In this document: positions 21,049 through 32,651 of the stretch, piece by piece
Layout of the letters: each line of letters opens with the position of its first letter
Position numbering within the stretch: position 1 is the first letter of the stretch
DNA from: Vibrio lentus
Lineage (GTDB): Bacteria; Pseudomonadota; Gammaproteobacteria; Enterobacterales; Vibrionaceae
Length of the DNA: 64,000 bases
Assembly: GCF_030409755.1 (NCBI RefSeq)
Contig: NZ_JAUFQE010000002.1
Span: forward strand, 2,232,001 to 2,296,000
Reading direction: 5' to 3'
The notes under the pieces: model-generated
What the model saw: the letters and a program-made list of their open reading frames with translations, nothing else
What the model was told of the DNA's origin: nothing
The model's database searches: none
Made by a program: the position numbers and the translations under genes

Positions 21049-22080
21049 TTATGATTCCGCGCTCTTCTCGATAAGTTTTTCAACGGTTTTCAAACGCTTG
21101 TTCATTTCATCAATACGATGAACTCGCGTCGCTGTTTTACGCCAGTCTTTATTTGGCTGTAAAGGAATACCAGATGAATACATACCTTTCTCAGTGATGC
21201 TGCGCATTACCATCCCCATACCGGTGATTGTAACGCCGTCAACGATTTCAATGTGACCATTAATCACACAACCGCCACCAATAATACAGTACTTACCTAT
21301 CGTAGTGCTGCCAGCCACAATAGTACCACCAGCAATTGCCGAACCATATCCGATGTGAACATTGTGAGCAATTTGAAGTTGGTTATCTAAGATAACGTTG
21401 TCTTCAATCACTGTATCGTCCAACGCACCACGGTCGATGGTCGTACACGCGCCAATTTCTACGCGGTTACCAACGCGAACCGAACCGACTTGAGGGATCT
21501 TAACCCACTCGCCTTTTTCGTTCGCATAACCAAAGCCATCAGAACCAATCACTGTGCTTGATTGAATCAAACACGCAGTGCCAATGATCACTTCATGATA
21601 AATACTTACATTAGCCCAAAGCTTAGTGCCTGAGCCAATTTGAGCATTCTTACCAATAAAACAACCAGCACCAATGATCACGTCATCACCAAGGACAACA
21701 CCAGATTCAATCACAGCATTTGCACCAATAGACACATTTTGTCCAATGGTTGCATCACCGGAGATTGAAGCTGAATCAGCGATAGCCGCAGCCGGTGCAG
21801 GAGTAATGTCCAGCGCTTGAGCAACTTTAGCAAAAGCAACATAAGGGTCATTAACCACAATTACATTGGTTTTACACAGTTCGCGTTCACTCTCTTTAAC
21901 CATAATAGCGGATGCTTTACAGTCACCTAGGTGCTTGCTGTACTTCACGTTAGAAAGGAACGTAATACTTCCTTCTAGCGCTTTATCCATAGGAGCAACC
22001 GCTGAAACAGTAATAGTACCGTCTCCGTGTAGCTCTCCCCCGGTAATCGTTGCCAATTCGGCTAAAGTCAGATTCTTCAT
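21049..22080 (-). CDS. lpxD: UDP-3-O-acylglucosamine N-acyltransferase
   Basis: 343 residues. It adds the second 3-hydroxyacyl chain, to the 2-amino group of UDP-3-O-acyl-glucosamine, in the third step of lipid A synthesis. The N-terminal uridine-binding domain ([35 protein letters not shown]) is followed by a long hexapeptide-repeat beta-helix (about 100-300), with catalytic His in [20 protein letters not shown], then a C-terminal helix. It starts 5 bp after skp, so the two are coupled. Confidence 0.98.
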   Translation of the reverse strand: MKNLTLAELATITGGELHGDGTITVSAVAPMDKALEGSITFLSNVKYSKHLGDCKASAIMVKESERELCKTNVIVVNDPYVAFAKVAQALDITPAPAAAIADSASISGDATIGQNVSIGANAVIESGVVLGDDVIIGAGCFIGKNAQIGSGTKLWANVSIYHEVIIGTACLIQSSTVIGSDGFGYANEKGEWVKIPQVGSVRVGNRVEIGACTTIDRGALDDTVIEDNVILDNQLQIAHNVHIGYGSAIAGGTIVAGSTTIGKYCIIGGGCVINGHIEIVDGVTITGMGMVMRSITEKGMYSSGIPLQPNKDWRKTATRVHRIDEMNKRLKTVEKLIEKSAES

Positions 22081-22085
22081 AAAAC

Positions 22086-22595
22086 TTATTTCAGTGCTTT
22101 AATTACTTTCTCAGAGATGTTGTATTCTGGCTTGCCATATTGCAGAGCTTGAATATCAACAATCATGTCGTAGCCTTCTTTCTCTGCAACTTTTGTTACA
22201 GCATCTTGAATCACTTTGAATAGCTTCTGCTTCTCTTGTGCTTCACGACGTTGGCTTGCTTTTTCTAGTGCTTGAGCTTTGATTTTGTACTTGCTGTCCA
22301 ATTGACCAACTTCGATACGAAGTTTTTCAATTTCATCAGGACCTAGCAATTCGCCATCACGCTTAAGCTTTTCGATCTTGGTCTTAGCTTCAGCTTGGAT
22401 GCTTTGAAGCTCAGCCGCTTTATCTTTGAACTCTTCCTGCATTTTTTGAAGAACAACTTCACGCTGAGGTAGAGCCTGGAATACTTGTGCAGTGTTTACA
22501 TAACCCACTTTTTGCGCAGCTTCTGCAGCTGTTGCAAAGAAAGAAGAGCTAAGAACTACAAGGCCTAAACCTGCTGCTTTAATCATATTTTTCAA
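22086..22595 (-). CDS. skp: Periplasmic chaperone Skp (OmpH)
   Basis: 169 residues. It is a trimeric jellyfish-shaped periplasmic holdase that escorts unfolded outer-membrane proteins to the BAM complex. The signal peptide spans about 1-26 ([14 protein letters not shown]). A small beta core ([20 protein letters not shown]) is followed by a long coiled coil of alternating E/K/Q residues (about 45-130). It lies directly downstream of bamA (18 bp gap), its functional partner. Confidence 0.96.
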   Translation of the reverse strand: MKNMIKAAGLGLVVLSSSFFATAAEAAQKVGYVNTAQVFQALPQREVVLQKMQEEFKDKAAELQSIQAEAKTKIEKLKRDGELLGPDEIEKLRIEVGQLDSKYKIKAQALEKASQRREAQEKQKLFKVIQDAVTKVAEKEGYDMIVDIQALQYGKPEYNISEKVIKALK

Positions 22596-22613
22596 AATAT
22601 TGTCCTTTAAATA

Positions 22614-25019
22614 TTAGAAAGTTCTACCAATGGTAAATGTGAAGAATTCCTCATCATCACCTTCGTAAATTTTAACTGGTTTCGCTAGAGAGAAAACCAG
22701 TGGGCCCATCGGAGACATCCACTGAAGGGCTGCACCATAAGATGAACGGTAATTGGTTGGATCTGAGTAATCGTAGTAGTACTGGCTGCCACTGTTAGGT
22801 GCGCCACGGTCTACGAACTCAGTATCCCATACACTTGCCATGTCGAAGAAGACACTGGTTCGAATTTGGCTACGCGCTTCATCAGAAGCAAACGGTGTAG
22901 GTACAATTAACTCTAAACTCGCCAAAGCAACCGCGTTACCACCAACCGAGTCATCGGTAGCAGAATCGTATGTAGGGTTGTTACCCGTGCTGTTTCCGTA
23001 AACGGCTTTTGGACCCGCTGAGTTAGAACCAAAGCCACGCAGCGTTGTAAAACCACCCGCGTAGTAGTTCTCGTAGAATGGGAACAAGTTATCATTACCA
23101 TCCGTTTGACCATAACCATTACCATAGCCTAATCGGCCACGCATCAATAGTGTGAACTCATGCTTTTTGGTCAGCGGGATGTAATGTTTTACATCGTACT
23201 GCGCTTTGAAGTACTTAGCATCAGAGCCCGGTACGGTCATTTTAGCAAAAGCACGTTGGTGGTTACCTTCTGTAGGGAAGAAACCACGGTTAAGATTGTT
23301 ACGAGTCCAAGAGATATTGATATCGAAGTCATCGGTTAGGATGTGTTCGTCACCATATTGGTCAATACTTCTCGCGAACTGTTCAACTTGGATATACGTC
23401 GGAACGTTACCGATCTTGTTGTGCGTGTAGCCTACGCCAAATTCGATACGGTTAAGCTCATCCACAGGGAAACCCCATGTTAGGCTCGTACCATAACTTT
23501 GGTTGGTATAGTCGACGATACCCGCTTCAGATGCTTCAAACTCGTTGTAGAAGATCTTACCGCCCAAACTCACACCATCAAGGTTCCAGTATGGGTCACG
23601 GTAGTCCAAGCTCACGTTCTTTTGGTAATCGTTCATCATGGCACTTACGCCAACACGGTTACCAGAACCAGCAAAGTTGTCTTGTTGTAGGCCAACTTGG
23701 AAGCTCACACCCGATTCAGTACCGTAGCCGACACCAAAGTTGATGCTACCTGAGTTTGCTTCTTTTACGTTGTAAACCAAATCAACTTGATCGTCACTAC
23801 CAGGAACACGTACTGTCTGTACATCAACCGTTTCGAAGAAACCTAAACGGTTAAGTCGGCTCTTACCAGTATCAATCGATCGAGAGTTAAGCCAGCTGCC
23901 TTCCATTTGACGCATTTCACGACGTAGAACTTCATCTTTGGTCGAGTTGTTACCCGTAAAGCGAATATCACGAACGTAGATACGGCTGCCCGCTTCTACA
24001 TTGATAACAAGCGAAACCTCTTTGGTCTCATCATCGAATTCAGGAATAGTACGAACTTGTGGGTAGGCATAACCTGATTCACCAAGAATTCGCTTAACGC
24101 CTTCTTCTAAAGAAGTTACAGAAGAGCCGTTGTACGTATCGCCATCTTCAAATGGGACTAATGCATCAAAGTCAGCCTCACGGCCAATTAGCTCACCACG
24201 AAACGCGACATCTTTAACGGTGTATGCTTCGCCTTCATCAATACCCAGCGTGATGTAAACGCCTTTCTTGTCTGGAGAGATCGCAACTTGTGTCGAATCC
24301 ACCTTAAACTTCAGATAACCACGATCAAGATAGTAAGATTTCAGAGCTTCGATATCACCCGCTAAAACTTGCTTTTGGTATTTTTCATCCGCAAGGAAAT
24401 TCCACCATGCAACATCTACGTTTAGGTTAAAACGGCTAAGAAGTTCAGCATCAGAATAGACTTCGTTTCCGATAAAGTTAATTTGCTGAATCTTCGCAGA
24501 TACGCCTTCAGTAAACACAAACTTAAGGTCAGAACGGTTACGTGGCAATGGAGTCACAACCGCTTTTACTGTCGCGTTGTATTTACCTACGCTGTAGTAA
24601 AAATCTTCAAGACCTTTCTCGATGTTACTCAGCGTTGTACGATCAAGCGCTTCACCTTCACGAACACCAGATGCATCTAGGTTCTGTTGAAGTTGCTCTT
24701 CTTTAATCGCTTTGTTACCCGAGAATGAAATGCTTGCGATAGTTGGTCGTTCTTTTACTTGAACAATCAAAACACCTTCATCACGCAGTACTTTAACGTC
24801 CTCAAAGTTACCTGAAGCATATAATGCACGAATGATCTCAGATACATCGCCTTCTTCTACTTGATCGCCAATACGCACCGGCATTTTCAGTAGAGCAGCA
24901 CCAAGTGCAACACGCTGTAAACCTTCGATCTTAATATCTTGAACTACAAAGTTTTGTGCTCCGTTCGCAGCCACACTAGTGGCCAATAGACTTGCGAACA
25001 GAATTTGCTTAATCGCCAT
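22614..25019 (-). CDS. bamA: Outer membrane protein assembly factor BamA
   Basis: 801 residues. It is the central essential component of the BAM complex, which inserts beta-barrel proteins into the outer membrane. The signal peptide spans 1-20. Five POTRA domains (about 21-420) begin FVVQDIKIEGLQRV, followed by FSGNKAIKEEQLQQNLDASG and INFIGNEVYSDAELL. The 16-strand Omp85 barrel starts near residue 425 and contains the lid-loop motif GGFTTLRGFG (RGF). The C-terminal strand ends FFTFTIGRTF with terminal Phe. It lies between rseP, the sigma-E pathway protease, and skp. Confidence 0.98.
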   Translation of the reverse strand: MAIKQILFASLLATSVAANGAQNFVVQDIKIEGLQRVALGAALLKMPVRIGDQVEEGDVSEIIRALYASGNFEDVKVLRDEGVLIVQVKERPTIASISFSGNKAIKEEQLQQNLDASGVREGEALDRTTLSNIEKGLEDFYYSVGKYNATVKAVVTPLPRNRSDLKFVFTEGVSAKIQQINFIGNEVYSDAELLSRFNLNVDVAWWNFLADEKYQKQVLAGDIEALKSYYLDRGYLKFKVDSTQVAISPDKKGVYITLGIDEGEAYTVKDVAFRGELIGREADFDALVPFEDGDTYNGSSVTSLEEGVKRILGESGYAYPQVRTIPEFDDETKEVSLVINVEAGSRIYVRDIRFTGNNSTKDEVLRREMRQMEGSWLNSRSIDTGKSRLNRLGFFETVDVQTVRVPGSDDQVDLVYNVKEANSGSINFGVGYGTESGVSFQVGLQQDNFAGSGNRVGVSAMMNDYQKNVSLDYRDPYWNLDGVSLGGKIFYNEFEASEAGIVDYTNQSYGTSLTWGFPVDELNRIEFGVGYTHNKIGNVPTYIQVEQFARSIDQYGDEHILTDDFDINISWTRNNLNRGFFPTEGNHQRAFAKMTVPGSDAKYFKAQYDVKHYIPLTKKHEFTLLMRGRLGYGNGYGQTDGNDNLFPFYENYYAGGFTTLRGFGSNSAGPKAVYGNSTGNNPTYDSATDDSVGGNAVALASLELIVPTPFASDEARSQIRTSVFFDMASVWDTEFVDRGAPNSGSQYYYDYSDPTNYRSSYGAALQWMSPMGPLVFSLAKPVKIYEGDDEEFFTFTIGRTF

Positions 25020-25067
25020 ACTTATTCTAATTATTCCTTGCTACTAACAATGTCTGTAAGAAACCAT

Positions 25068-26426
25068 TTACAGACGAGTAAAATCGTTAAATATTGCCAG
25101 AGCCATCAAAGAGAAGATAATTGCACTTCCCAGTCGATACCCTATTTCCTGAACTTTCTCAGGGACGGGTTTACGAGTAATGGCTTCAATAGCGAAAAAG
25201 AGCAAATGTCCGCCATCAAGCATAGGCAGCGGAACCAAATTAATGATACCTAAGTTAACACTGATCAGAGCCAAAAAGCCCAAGAAGTAAACCAGACCAT
25301 AATCGGCGGTTGTACCTGCACCTTTAGCAATCGAAATAGGGCCACTTAGGTTATTTAAGCCAACATCACCAACGATGAGCTTTTTAAGCATTGTCAGCGT
25401 CAAACCAATGATCTGACCTGTTTTATCAAATGCTTTTCCTACAGACTCAATTACACCAAATTGTAACTCAAAGCGATAATCTTCTGGCCATTCTGCGACT
25501 TCTGGAGCAATACCCGCATAGCCGATTGTGGAACCATCAGAAAGCTCTCGACTTTTTGGAGTAAGAACCAATTGCTGCTTCACACCATTTCGCAACACGT
25601 TGACGTTTATCGAGGTTTCCGGATTCGCTCGAATTAACTCAACTACCGATTGCCACTTTTCAATAGGTTGCTCATTAATTTCGACAATTTTATCACCCGC
25701 TTCGAATCCTGCAGAGTATGCAGCACCGTCTTCAATAATTTGAGCGAGCGTTGTCGATATTTCTGGCGAATACGGTCTAAAACCAAGCGTTGTCATTGCA
25801 GATTCAGTTTCTGGGTTAAACGACCAGTCTGAAATGTCCAATGTCATTTGTTGCTCAAAGCCAATATCATCAGGAGAAGAAACCGTTACTGTCATGGATT
25901 GATCACCGATATGTGATATCAAACCCATGTTTACTGATTCCCAATCTGCGGTTTTGATTCCTGAAATAGATTTAAGTTCCATCCCACTTTCAATTCCGGC
26001 TTGTGCCACGATAGATTGAGGAGTGACTTCTCCAATTACCGGTTTAACCGCTGGTACGCCGATCAAAAATACTAACCAGTACGCGAACACCGCAAAGATA
26101 AAGTTAAATGCAGGACCTGCACCCACTATCGCTGTTCGTTTCCATAGCGGCTTCTTATCAAAAGCGTATTGCTGCTCTTCGTCAGAAAGGTCGTCAACAC
26201 GACCATCAAGCATTTTAACGTAGCCGCCTAATGGAATCACTGACAAGCTGTATTCCGTGCCATCACGGCCAACTTTGCTCCAGATTGATTTACCAAAACC
26301 AATCGAAAATTTTTCGACTTTCACACCACAACGGCGAGCAACCCAGAAATGTCCAAACTCGTGAACAGCAACCAGAATGCCAAGCGCTACAATAAAAGAT
26401 GCGAAGTTCCACAGAATTCCACTCAT
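25068..26426 (-). CDS. rseP: Site-2 intramembrane metalloprotease RseP
   Basis: 452 residues. It cuts the anti-sigma factor RseA within the membrane after DegS cleavage, releasing sigma-E during envelope stress. The zinc motif HEFGH is at residues 22-26 in the first transmembrane helix, and the third ligand lies in [14 protein letters not shown] (about 398-411). Two PDZ domains (about 125-300) lie between the first and later membrane helices. The start overlaps the dxr stop by four bases (ATGA). Confidence 0.97.
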   Translation of the reverse strand: MSGILWNFASFIVALGILVAVHEFGHFWVARRCGVKVEKFSIGFGKSIWSKVGRDGTEYSLSVIPLGGYVKMLDGRVDDLSDEEQQYAFDKKPLWKRTAIVGAGPAFNFIFAVFAYWLVFLIGVPAVKPVIGEVTPQSIVAQAGIESGMELKSISGIKTADWESVNMGLISHIGDQSMTVTVSSPDDIGFEQQMTLDISDWSFNPETESAMTTLGFRPYSPEISTTLAQIIEDGAAYSAGFEAGDKIVEINEQPIEKWQSVVELIRANPETSINVNVLRNGVKQQLVLTPKSRELSDGSTIGYAGIAPEVAEWPEDYRFELQFGVIESVGKAFDKTGQIIGLTLTMLKKLIVGDVGLNNLSGPISIAKGAGTTADYGLVYFLGFLALISVNLGIINLVPLPMLDGGHLLFFAIEAITRKPVPEKVQEIGYRLGSAIIFSLMALAIFNDFTRL

Positions 26427-27631
26427 GCTAGCTGCTCTTTAATAAATTGAATGGCTATTTGACGAGACATATTATCGAGCTCAAGAAGGCTTTCCAAGCT
26501 ATCTAAGCCCTCAGAGTTATATTGTTCACATACTTTGCTCATAACATGCTCGTTAATGATAGCAATATCGGTAAACTTCACATGATTGTTCAAGAAAGCA
26601 TCGACTGCAATTTCGTTTGCCGCATTAATTGCTGTTGTCGCATGCTGACCTAAGTAGCATGCTTCGATCGCTAATCTCAAACATGGGTAACGAGTTAAAT
26701 CAGGCTCTAAGAATGTCAACTCGCCAATCTTAGTAAAGTCCAACGGCTTCACGCCCGCTTCAGTACGATCAGGATAAGACATGGTCAAAGCAATTGGCGT
26801 CGCCATATCAGGTTCACCCATTTGAGCCAGTACCGAGCCATCTTTGTACTGAACCATAGAATGAATCACAGACTGAGGGTGGATAATAACTTTGAGTTGC
26901 TCTTTAGAGGCATTAAATAACCACTTAGCCTCAATGTACTCTAAGCCTTTATTCATCATCGTAGCTGAATCAACAGAGATCTTAGGTCCCATTGACCAGT
27001 TAGGGTGCGCAATAGCACGCTCTGGAGTAACGGATTCAAGCTCTGCAACATCGGTATAGCGGAAAGGACCGCCAGAACCCGTCAAGAGAATATGGTTGAT
27101 ACCGTTCTCTTCCAGATTACAACGACCTAGATTGGTTTGTACATTTTGCGGTAGGCATTGAAAGATAGCATTGTGTTCACTATCGACAGGAAGTAGCTCA
27201 GCGCCATATTTTTCGACTGCGTCGATGAACAACTGCCCTGACATCACTAAGGCTTCTTTGTTAGCCAGTAAGATACGCTTGCCCGCTTTAACTGCTGACA
27301 TAGTAGGAAGCAAGCCTGCCGCTCCAACAATCGCAGCCATCACAGTATCGACTTCTTTTAAAGAAGCGACCTGACACATCCCTTCAGGGCCAGATAGCAC
27401 CTCTGTTTTAGGATGACTGGCAGACAAAATTTCAGCTAATCGAGACGCTGCATCTGGGCACGCCATAGCTACGTAGCTAGGGTTCCACTTTTCAACTAAC
27501 GCCAACATCTTGTCGACATTCGAACCTGCTGCTAGTGCGACAACTGAATAGAGCGTCGGGTTTTTCTCAACCACTTTCAGTGTACTTGCACCGATAGAGC
27601 CTGTAGCACCAAGGATAGTTAGATTTCGCAT
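26423..27631 (-). CDS. dxr: 1-deoxy-D-xylulose-5-phosphate reductoisomerase
   Basis: 402 residues. It converts DXP to 2-C-methyl-D-erythritol 4-phosphate with NADPH, the first committed MEP-pathway step, which feeds undecaprenyl phosphate made by UppS upstream. The NADPH-binding motif [18 protein letters not shown] is at the N-terminus, and the metal and substrate residues lie in [15 protein letters not shown] and [19 protein letters not shown]. The frame opens 13 codons upstream, but the ATG at 27631 gives the family start [14 protein letters not shown]. It overlaps rseP by four bases. Confidence 0.97.
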   Translation of the reverse strand: MRNLTILGATGSIGASTLKVVEKNPTLYSVVALAAGSNVDKMLALVEKWNPSYVAMACPDAASRLAEILSASHPKTEVLSGPEGMCQVASLKEVDTVMAAIVGAAGLLPTMSAVKAGKRILLANKEALVMSGQLFIDAVEKYGAELLPVDSEHNAIFQCLPQNVQTNLGRCNLEENGINHILLTGSGGPFRYTDVAELESVTPERAIAHPNWSMGPKISVDSATMMNKGLEYIEAKWLFNASKEQLKVIIHPQSVIHSMVQYKDGSVLAQMGEPDMATPIALTMSYPDRTEAGVKPLDFTKIGELTFLEPDLTRYPCLRLAIEACYLGQHATTAINAANEIAVDAFLNNHVKFTDIAIINEHVMSKVCEQYNSEGLDSLESLLELDNMSRQIAIQFIKEQLA

Positions 27632-27655
27632 CGCATATGACCGTAGAAATGTAAT

Positions 27656-27678
27656 AAAGGGCAGAATCACTGCCCTTT
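27656..27678 (-). terminator. Hairpin between cdsA and dxr
   Basis: Perfect stem AAAGGGCAG/CTGCCCTTT with a five-base loop in the 50-bp gap between cdsA and dxr. The minus-strand tail is weak (TTTATTAC), so it is more likely an attenuator or processing site than a full terminator. Confidence 0.55.
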
Positions 27679-27681
27679 TTA

Positions 27682-28524
27682 TTAGAATGCTAAATAAAGC
27701 AGAGCAAAGACAGGGAATGCAGCCGTTAAGCTATCTATTCTATCAAGTATACCACCATGACCAGGAATCAGATTACTGCTGTCTTTGACCCCGGAAACAC
27801 GCTTAAACATGCTTTCAACAAGGTCACCAAGAACAGAGATAACAACCGTCACGAGGGTGATAACAATCATGTGAAGAGGACTGGTAAACTGGATATCAAA
27901 CAAATCAGCAAAGATCCAAGCCACGATCACCGCAGTAATAATACCGCCAATAAGACCTTCAATCGTCTTATTTGGGCTTACCGCTGGCGCCATTTTACGC
28001 TTACCAAAGCTCTTACCTGAAAAGTATGCGCCGCTATCTGCAGCCCACACGAGCAAGCAAACAAACATCACTAGCTTTGCACCATGATAAGGATCCGCAT
28101 CGATACCGTTAGCGCGCAGAATCACCACACTCCAAAAGAATGGCAGCAGAGTAAGTAGCCCAAAGCCGTGTCTAAGAATAGAAGAGTCTTTCCATGCAGG
28201 CATAGACTTAGGATAAGTCACCGCCATACCACTCGCTATCACCCACCAAATCGAACCAATACTAAGAATGGCGTAGTGAGCACTAGAAAGGTGATTAAGG
28301 CTAAATGCATCAAAAGGGATAAAAGCAAAACTGGCAGCACTCACCACAACCGTTGGAATCAACGCTAAATAACGCGATGTGCTTTCAACAAACTGAGTCC
28401 ACTCCCAAAAGCCTAATAGCGTAATTACCGCTAATGAAAGTATAAATGTGGGAAGTGATAACTCGAAAATACCTAGAATAACTAGGGGAGCCAAAATCAA
28501 CGCCGTAATAATTCGTTGTTTCAA
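27682..28524 (-). CDS. cdsA: Phosphatidate cytidylyltransferase
   Basis: 280 residues. It makes CDP-diacylglycerol from phosphatidate and CTP, the branch point for all phospholipids. The protein is polytopic, with about eight membrane helices. The CdsA signature near the C-terminus is intact: [34 protein letters not shown], with the conserved K, D and GHGG...D residues. It starts 15 bp after uppS. Confidence 0.96.
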   Translation of the reverse strand: MKQRIITALILAPLVILGIFELSLPTFILSLAVITLLGFWEWTQFVESTSRYLALIPTVVVSAASFAFIPFDAFSLNHLSSAHYAILSIGSIWWVIASGMAVTYPKSMPAWKDSSILRHGFGLLTLLPFFWSVVILRANGIDADPYHGAKLVMFVCLLVWAADSGAYFSGKSFGKRKMAPAVSPNKTIEGLIGGIITAVIVAWIFADLFDIQFTSPLHMIVITLVTVVISVLGDLVESMFKRVSGVKDSSNLIPGHGGILDRIDSLTAAFPVFALLYLAF

Positions 28525-28539
28525 ACCAAAAAATCCTTA

Positions 28540-29307
28540 TTAACTATCCATCAGAGCTTTAATCTGTTCACCCGTGCATCCAAAACGACGCTCACGGTTT
28601 ACAAACCAAGTCACAGCTTCTACTAAGCTGTCTTCATTAAAGTCTGGCCAGAATTGTTCAGTGAAATACATTTCAGCGTAAGCCAATTGCCAAAGCATAA
28701 AGTTGCTAATGCGACATTCACCACTGGTGCGAATCAGCAGATCAACTTCAGGAATATCAGACATTGTTAGGTGCTTTGTAATCATAGCTTCATCAATGTC
28801 TTCTACATTAATATCACCAGACTTTACCTGTTGAGCAATAGAGGTCATTGCTTGCTGAATATCCCACTTACCGCCGTAGTTAGCCGCAATATTGATAACC
28901 ATACCAGTATTGGCGTTAGTCAAAGCCTCGGCTTCTTCTATCTTCTTTTGTAGTCGATCATTGAAACGACTTTTATCACCAATAACACGAAGTTGTAGAT
29001 TATTTTTATGAAGCTTTTTTACTTCACTAGAAAGGACTGAGATAAACAGTTCCATCAAAATACCGACTTCTTCTTCTGGTCGACGCCAGTTCTCGCTGCT
29101 AAATGCAAAAAGTGTAACAGCTTTGATGCCAAGTCTGGCAGCAGAAGAGATGGTTTTTCGAACGGCTTGAACACCGTTTTTATGGCCAAAGACGCGAGGC
29201 TTGCCCTGAGCTTTTGCCCAGCGGCCATTACCATCCATAATGATAGCAATGTGTTTAGGAAGAGAGTCTGTGAACGCTTGAGAATTATGCATAAAAGAGT
29301 GAATCAA
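28540..29307 (-). CDS. uppS: Undecaprenyl pyrophosphate synthase (UPP synthase)
   Basis: 255 residues. It is a cis-prenyltransferase that adds eight isopentenyl units to farnesyl diphosphate to build the C55 carrier lipid for peptidoglycan and LPS O-antigen. Signature [18 protein letters not shown] with catalytic Asp, and the C-terminal [35 protein letters not shown]. Another in-frame ATG five codons in (29292, MHNSQAF) is an equally plausible start, and neither has a clear ribosome-binding site. A terminator-like hairpin separates it from frr. Confidence 0.95.
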   Translation of the reverse strand: MIHSFMHNSQAFTDSLPKHIAIIMDGNGRWAKAQGKPRVFGHKNGVQAVRKTISSAARLGIKAVTLFAFSSENWRRPEEEVGILMELFISVLSSEVKKLHKNNLQLRVIGDKSRFNDRLQKKIEEAEALTNANTGMVINIAANYGGKWDIQQAMTSIAQQVKSGDINVEDIDEAMITKHLTMSDIPEVDLLIRTSGECRISNFMLWQLAYAEMYFTEQFWPDFNEDSLVEAVTWFVNRERRFGCTGEQIKALMDS

Positions 29308-29333
29308 ATTCTAATAGTCGAACAGAGTAGCAT

Positions 29334-29366
29334 AAAAAAACGCTGAACAGTGAGTACAGCGTTTTT
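29334..29366 (-). terminator. frr terminator/attenuator
   Basis: AAAAACGCTG/CAGCGTTTTT stem with an 11-base loop. On the minus strand it ends in seven T, 25 bp past the frr stop. Confidence 0.85.
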
Positions 29367-29390
29367 CCAGTAAGTAAAGAATATGGGAAA

Positions 29391-29948
29391 TTAAACTTCC
29401 ATCAACTCTTTTTCTTTCGTAGCTAGAACTTCATCTACGTTCTTAACAGCAACGTCAGTTAGCTTTTGAATTTCGTCTTGTGCTTTACGATCTTCATCTT
29501 CAGAAATTTCTTTGTCTTTCAGAAGTGCTTTAAGATCGCCATTCGCGTCACGACGGATGTTACGGATAGCAACACGGCCACCTTCAGCTTCGCCACGAAC
29601 GATTTTAACTAGGTCTTTACGACGCTCTTCCGTTAGCGGTGGAAGTGGAACACGGATAACTGTACCAGCAGACATAGGGTTTAGGCCTAGGTCAGACGAC
29701 ATGATTGCTTTTTCAACAAGAGGCGTCAGTGTTTTATCAAATACAGTGATCGCTAGAGTACGTGCGTCTTCAGCAATAACGTTAGCAACTTGGGTCAAAG
29801 GCGTTGGTGCACCGTAGTACTCAACAGTCAGACCAGAAAGTAAGCTCGGGTGTGCACGACCTGTACGAATCTTTTGCAGGCTGTTTTTTAGTGCATCAAC
29901 ACTTTTTACCATGCGCTCTTGAGCGTCTTTTTTGATTTCGTTAATCAC
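29391..29948 (-). CDS. frr: Ribosome recycling factor
   Basis: 185 residues with a GTG start. With EF-G it splits post-termination ribosomes. Motifs: [31 protein letters not shown] and a C-terminal [26 protein letters not shown]. An ATG ten codons upstream keeps the frame open, but the GTG at 29948 has AAGGTG just before it and gives the exact family length and N-terminus ([12 protein letters not shown] against ISDIRKDAEVRM in E. coli). Confidence 0.95.
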   Translation of the reverse strand: MINEIKKDAQERMVKSVDALKNSLQKIRTGRAHPSLLSGLTVEYYGAPTPLTQVANVIAEDARTLAITVFDKTLTPLVEKAIMSSDLGLNPMSAGTVIRVPLPPLTEERRKDLVKIVRGEAEGGRVAIRNIRRDANGDLKALLKDKEISEDEDRKAQDEIQKLTDVAVKNVDEVLATKEKELMEV

Positions 29949-30045
29949 AATTTCACCTTGATTATGTTCTTTCTTCAAGAAAGCTTTTTATTTGGAGTGA
30001 TAAGGATAAGCTTACTAAAGTGTAAACCTCAGTAAGCCCGAAAAA

Positions 30046-30777
30046 TTAGTCAGCATCGCTGATTAATGTACCTTCAGTTTCACCCATAACCACGCGGCGT
30101 AGTGCGCCTGGTTTATTCATGTTAAATACACGGATTGGCATTTTGTGATCACGTGCTAGCGTAAATGCAGCCAAATCCATTACTTTCAATTCTTTCTCAA
30201 GAATCGTGTTGTAAGACAAAGTATCATACAGCTCTGCGTCTGGGTTTGCTACTGGGTCAGCAGTAAATACACCATCTACTTTCGTCGCTTTTAGAACTAC
30301 GTCAGCTTCGATTTCGATACCACGTAGACACGCAGCAGAATCTGTAGTGAAGAATGGGTTACCAGTACCTGCAGAGAAGATCACAACGCGACCTTGACGT
30401 AGTTGGCTGATTGCATCTGCCCAGTTGTAATCGTCACACACACCTTTAAGAGGGATTGCAGACATTACACGTGCGTTTACGTAAGCACGGTGTAGAGCGT
30501 CACGCATTGCAAGGCCGTTCATTACCGTTGCAAGCATACCCATGTGGTCACCAACAACGCGGTTCATACCTGCTTCTGCAAGGCCTGCGCCACGGAAAAG
30601 GTTACCGCCACCGATAACAACACCTACTTGAACACCTAGTTCAACCAATTCTTTTACTTCTTGAGCCATACGATCAAGGATCGTCGGGTCAATACCAAAA
30701 CCTTCTTCGCCTTGTAGTGCTTCACCGCTAAGTTTTAACAGAATACGTTGATACGCCGGTTTAGGGTTCGTAGTCAT
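30046..30777 (-). CDS. pyrH: UMP kinase
   Basis: 243 residues. It phosphorylates UMP to UDP with ATP. It is a hexameric amino-acid-kinase-family enzyme activated by GTP and inhibited by UTP. N-terminal [58 protein letters not shown] and [39 protein letters not shown] are diagnostic. It lies between tsf and frr, with a terminator upstream, so it may have its own promoter. Confidence 0.98.
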   Translation of the reverse strand: MTTNPKPAYQRILLKLSGEALQGEEGFGIDPTILDRMAQEVKELVELGVQVGVVIGGGNLFRGAGLAEAGMNRVVGDHMGMLATVMNGLAMRDALHRAYVNARVMSAIPLKGVCDDYNWADAISQLRQGRVVIFSAGTGNPFFTTDSAACLRGIEIEADVVLKATKVDGVFTADPVANPDAELYDTLSYNTILEKELKVMDLAAFTLARDHKMPIRVFNMNKPGALRRVVMGETEGTLISDAD

Positions 30778-30882
30778 GGAGTTTACCTTCCAAAGAGTTG
30801 ATGATTAACAGTCATGGATAAAAACTGATTAGCTCAGTTCGCATTCATAACAGCTAAAAGCCAAAAATAATTCACTATTCAT

Positions 30883-30916
30883 AAAAAGACCGCAGCATTT
30901 GCCACGGTCTTTTTTT
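30883..30916 (-). terminator. tsf terminator
   Basis: AAAAAGACCG/CGGTCTTTTT stem with a 14-base loop between tsf and pyrH. T-runs flank it on both strands and context favours termination of rpsB-tsf transcripts. Confidence 0.85.
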
Positions 30917-30934
30917 CAATCAATACGCTAAGGA

Positions 30935-31780
30935 TTAACCTTGTTGTACCGCTGCAACTTCGTCTGCGAAGCTCATTTCAGCAGCTTTCTCGATACCTTC
31001 ACCAACTTCTAAACGAACGAAGGTAGTAACTGATGCGCCTTTCTCTTTAAGAATGTCAGCAACAGTTTTCTTAGGTTCCATGATGAAAGCTTGACCAGTA
31101 AGAGATACTTCGCCCGTGAATTTCTTCATACGGCCGATAACCATTTTCTCAGCGATCTCTTGTGGTTTGCCTTCGTTCATAGCGATTTCTACTTGAACAG
31201 CTTTTTCTTTTTCTACTACGTCAGCAGGTACGTCAGATGGGTTAACGTACTCAGGCTTAGAAGCAGCAACGTGCATAGCGATGTGCTTAAGCGTTTCAGC
31301 TTCGCCTTCACCAGCTACAACAACACCGATTTTCTCGCCGTGACGGTAAGAAGCTAGTGCAACACCTTCAACAAGCTCAACACGACGGATGCTGATGTTC
31401 TCACCGATCTTAGTTACTAGAGCGATACGTGCGTCTTCAAACTTAGCTTGAAGAGCAGTGATGTCTAGACGTTCAGCTAGAGCCGCTTCAGCAACTTCGT
31501 TAGCGAATGCAAGGAAACCTGCATCTTTAGCTACGAAATCAGTTTGGCAGTTCACTTCAAGAAGAGCAGCAACGCCAGCTTCTTCTTTAATGATGATTGT
31601 GCCTTCTGCAGCAACGTTACCAGCTTTTTTAGCTGCTTTCGCTGCGCCAGATTTACGCATGTTTTCAATTGCTAGCTCGATGTCGCCTTCAGCAGCAACA
31701 AGCGCTTTTTTACATTCCATCATGCCCGCTGCAGTGCGTTCACGAAGTTCTTTAACTAGAGCTGCAGTTACAGTTGCCAT
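30935..31780 (-). CDS. tsf: Elongation factor Ts
   Basis: 281 residues. It is the guanine nucleotide exchange factor for EF-Tu. The N-terminal UBA-like domain reads [39 protein letters not shown]. The core contains [15 protein letters not shown] with the conserved TDFV that contacts EF-Tu. It is downstream of rpsB in the universal rpsB-tsf order, with a terminator-like attenuator between them. Confidence 0.98.
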   Translation of the reverse strand: MATVTAALVKELRERTAAGMMECKKALVAAEGDIELAIENMRKSGAAKAAKKAGNVAAEGTIIIKEEAGVAALLEVNCQTDFVAKDAGFLAFANEVAEAALAERLDITALQAKFEDARIALVTKIGENISIRRVELVEGVALASYRHGEKIGVVVAGEGEAETLKHIAMHVAASKPEYVNPSDVPADVVEKEKAVQVEIAMNEGKPQEIAEKMVIGRMKKFTGEVSLTGQAFIMEPKKTVADILKEKGASVTTFVRLEVGEGIEKAAEMSFADEVAAVQQG

Positions 31781-31811
31781 TCTCTATTCCTTAGTAAATT
31801 CTAAAAAAGAT

Positions 31812-31843
31812 AAAAAACAGGGGCCTAATTAATTGGGCCCCTG
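31812..31843 (-). terminator. rpsB-tsf intercistronic attenuator
   Basis: CAGGGGCC/GGCCCCTG arms with an AATTAATT-rich loop and one bulge, followed on the minus strand by TTTTTTA. It lies between rpsB and tsf, where partial termination is known in other gammaproteobacteria. Confidence 0.85.
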
Positions 31844-31919
31844 ATATTGACTGTATTCAGTCCGTTAAGCCATCGATTATGACCGCTTAATATGAACTAA
31901 ATATGGCTCAGAGCCGCTA

Positions 31920-32651
31920 TTATTCAGCTTCTACAAAACCGTCTTTTTCAGCAGCTACAGCAGCAACATCTTTGTTACGACCTTCTTTAACCGCGTCTGC
32001 AGCAGCGTTTAGGTAAAGCTGTACTGCACGGATTGCATCATCGTTACCTGGGATAACGAAGTCAACGCCGTCTGGGTTAGAGTTAGTATCAACTACAGCG
32101 TAAACTGGGATACCTAGGTTGTTTGCTTCTTTAACTGCGATGTGTTCGTGATCAGCATCGATAACGAATAGAGCGTCTGGAAGGCCGCCCATGTTCTTGA
32201 TACCACCAAGAGATTTCTCTAGCTTCTCCATTTCACGAGTACGCATTAGAGCTTCTTTCTTAGTAAGCTTGTCGAAAGTACCGTCTTGAGCTTGCGCTTC
32301 AAGTTCTTTCAGACGCTTGATAGACTGACGAACAGTTTTGTAGTTCGTTAGCATACCGCCTAACCAGCGGTTGTTAACGTAGAACTGGTTGCTGTTGATA
32401 GCAGCTTCTTTAACAGCTTCAGATGCAGCGCGCTTAGTACCAACAAAAAGAACTTTACCTTTCTTCTCGCCAACTTTAGCAATTTCAGCTAGAGCTTCGT
32501 TGAACATTGGTACAGTTTTTTCTAGGTTGATGATATGAACCTTGCTACGAGCACCAAAGATGAATGGCTTCATTTTTGGGTTCCAGTAACGAGTTTGGTG
32601 ACCGAAGTGAACACCAGCTTTAAGCATATCGCGCATTGATACAGTTGCCAT
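31920..32651 (-). CDS. rpsB: 30S ribosomal protein S2
   Basis: 243 codons, 242-residue-class protein. It binds the 30S head-body junction, recruits S1 and represses its own mRNA. N-terminal [32 protein letters not shown] and [24 protein letters not shown] and [11 protein letters not shown] are S2 signatures. The frame extends 11 codons upstream, but ATG 32651 has GAGGA nine bases before it and matches the family start. Confidence 0.98.
   Translation of the reverse strand: MATVSMRDMLKAGVHFGHQTRYWNPKMKPFIFGARSKVHIINLEKTVPMFNEALAEIAKVGEKKGKVLFVGTKRAASEAVKEAAINSNQFYVNNRWLGGMLTNYKTVRQSIKRLKELEAQAQDGTFDKLTKKEALMRTREMEKLEKSLGGIKNMGGLPDALFVIDADHEHIAVKEANNLGIPVYAVVDTNSNPDGVDFVIPGNDDAIRAVQLYLNAAADAVKEGRNKDVAAVAAEKDGFVEAE

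Noticed and set aside
23477..23743. Open frames antisense to bamA
   Set aside because: Low-complexity shadows of a highly conserved gene.
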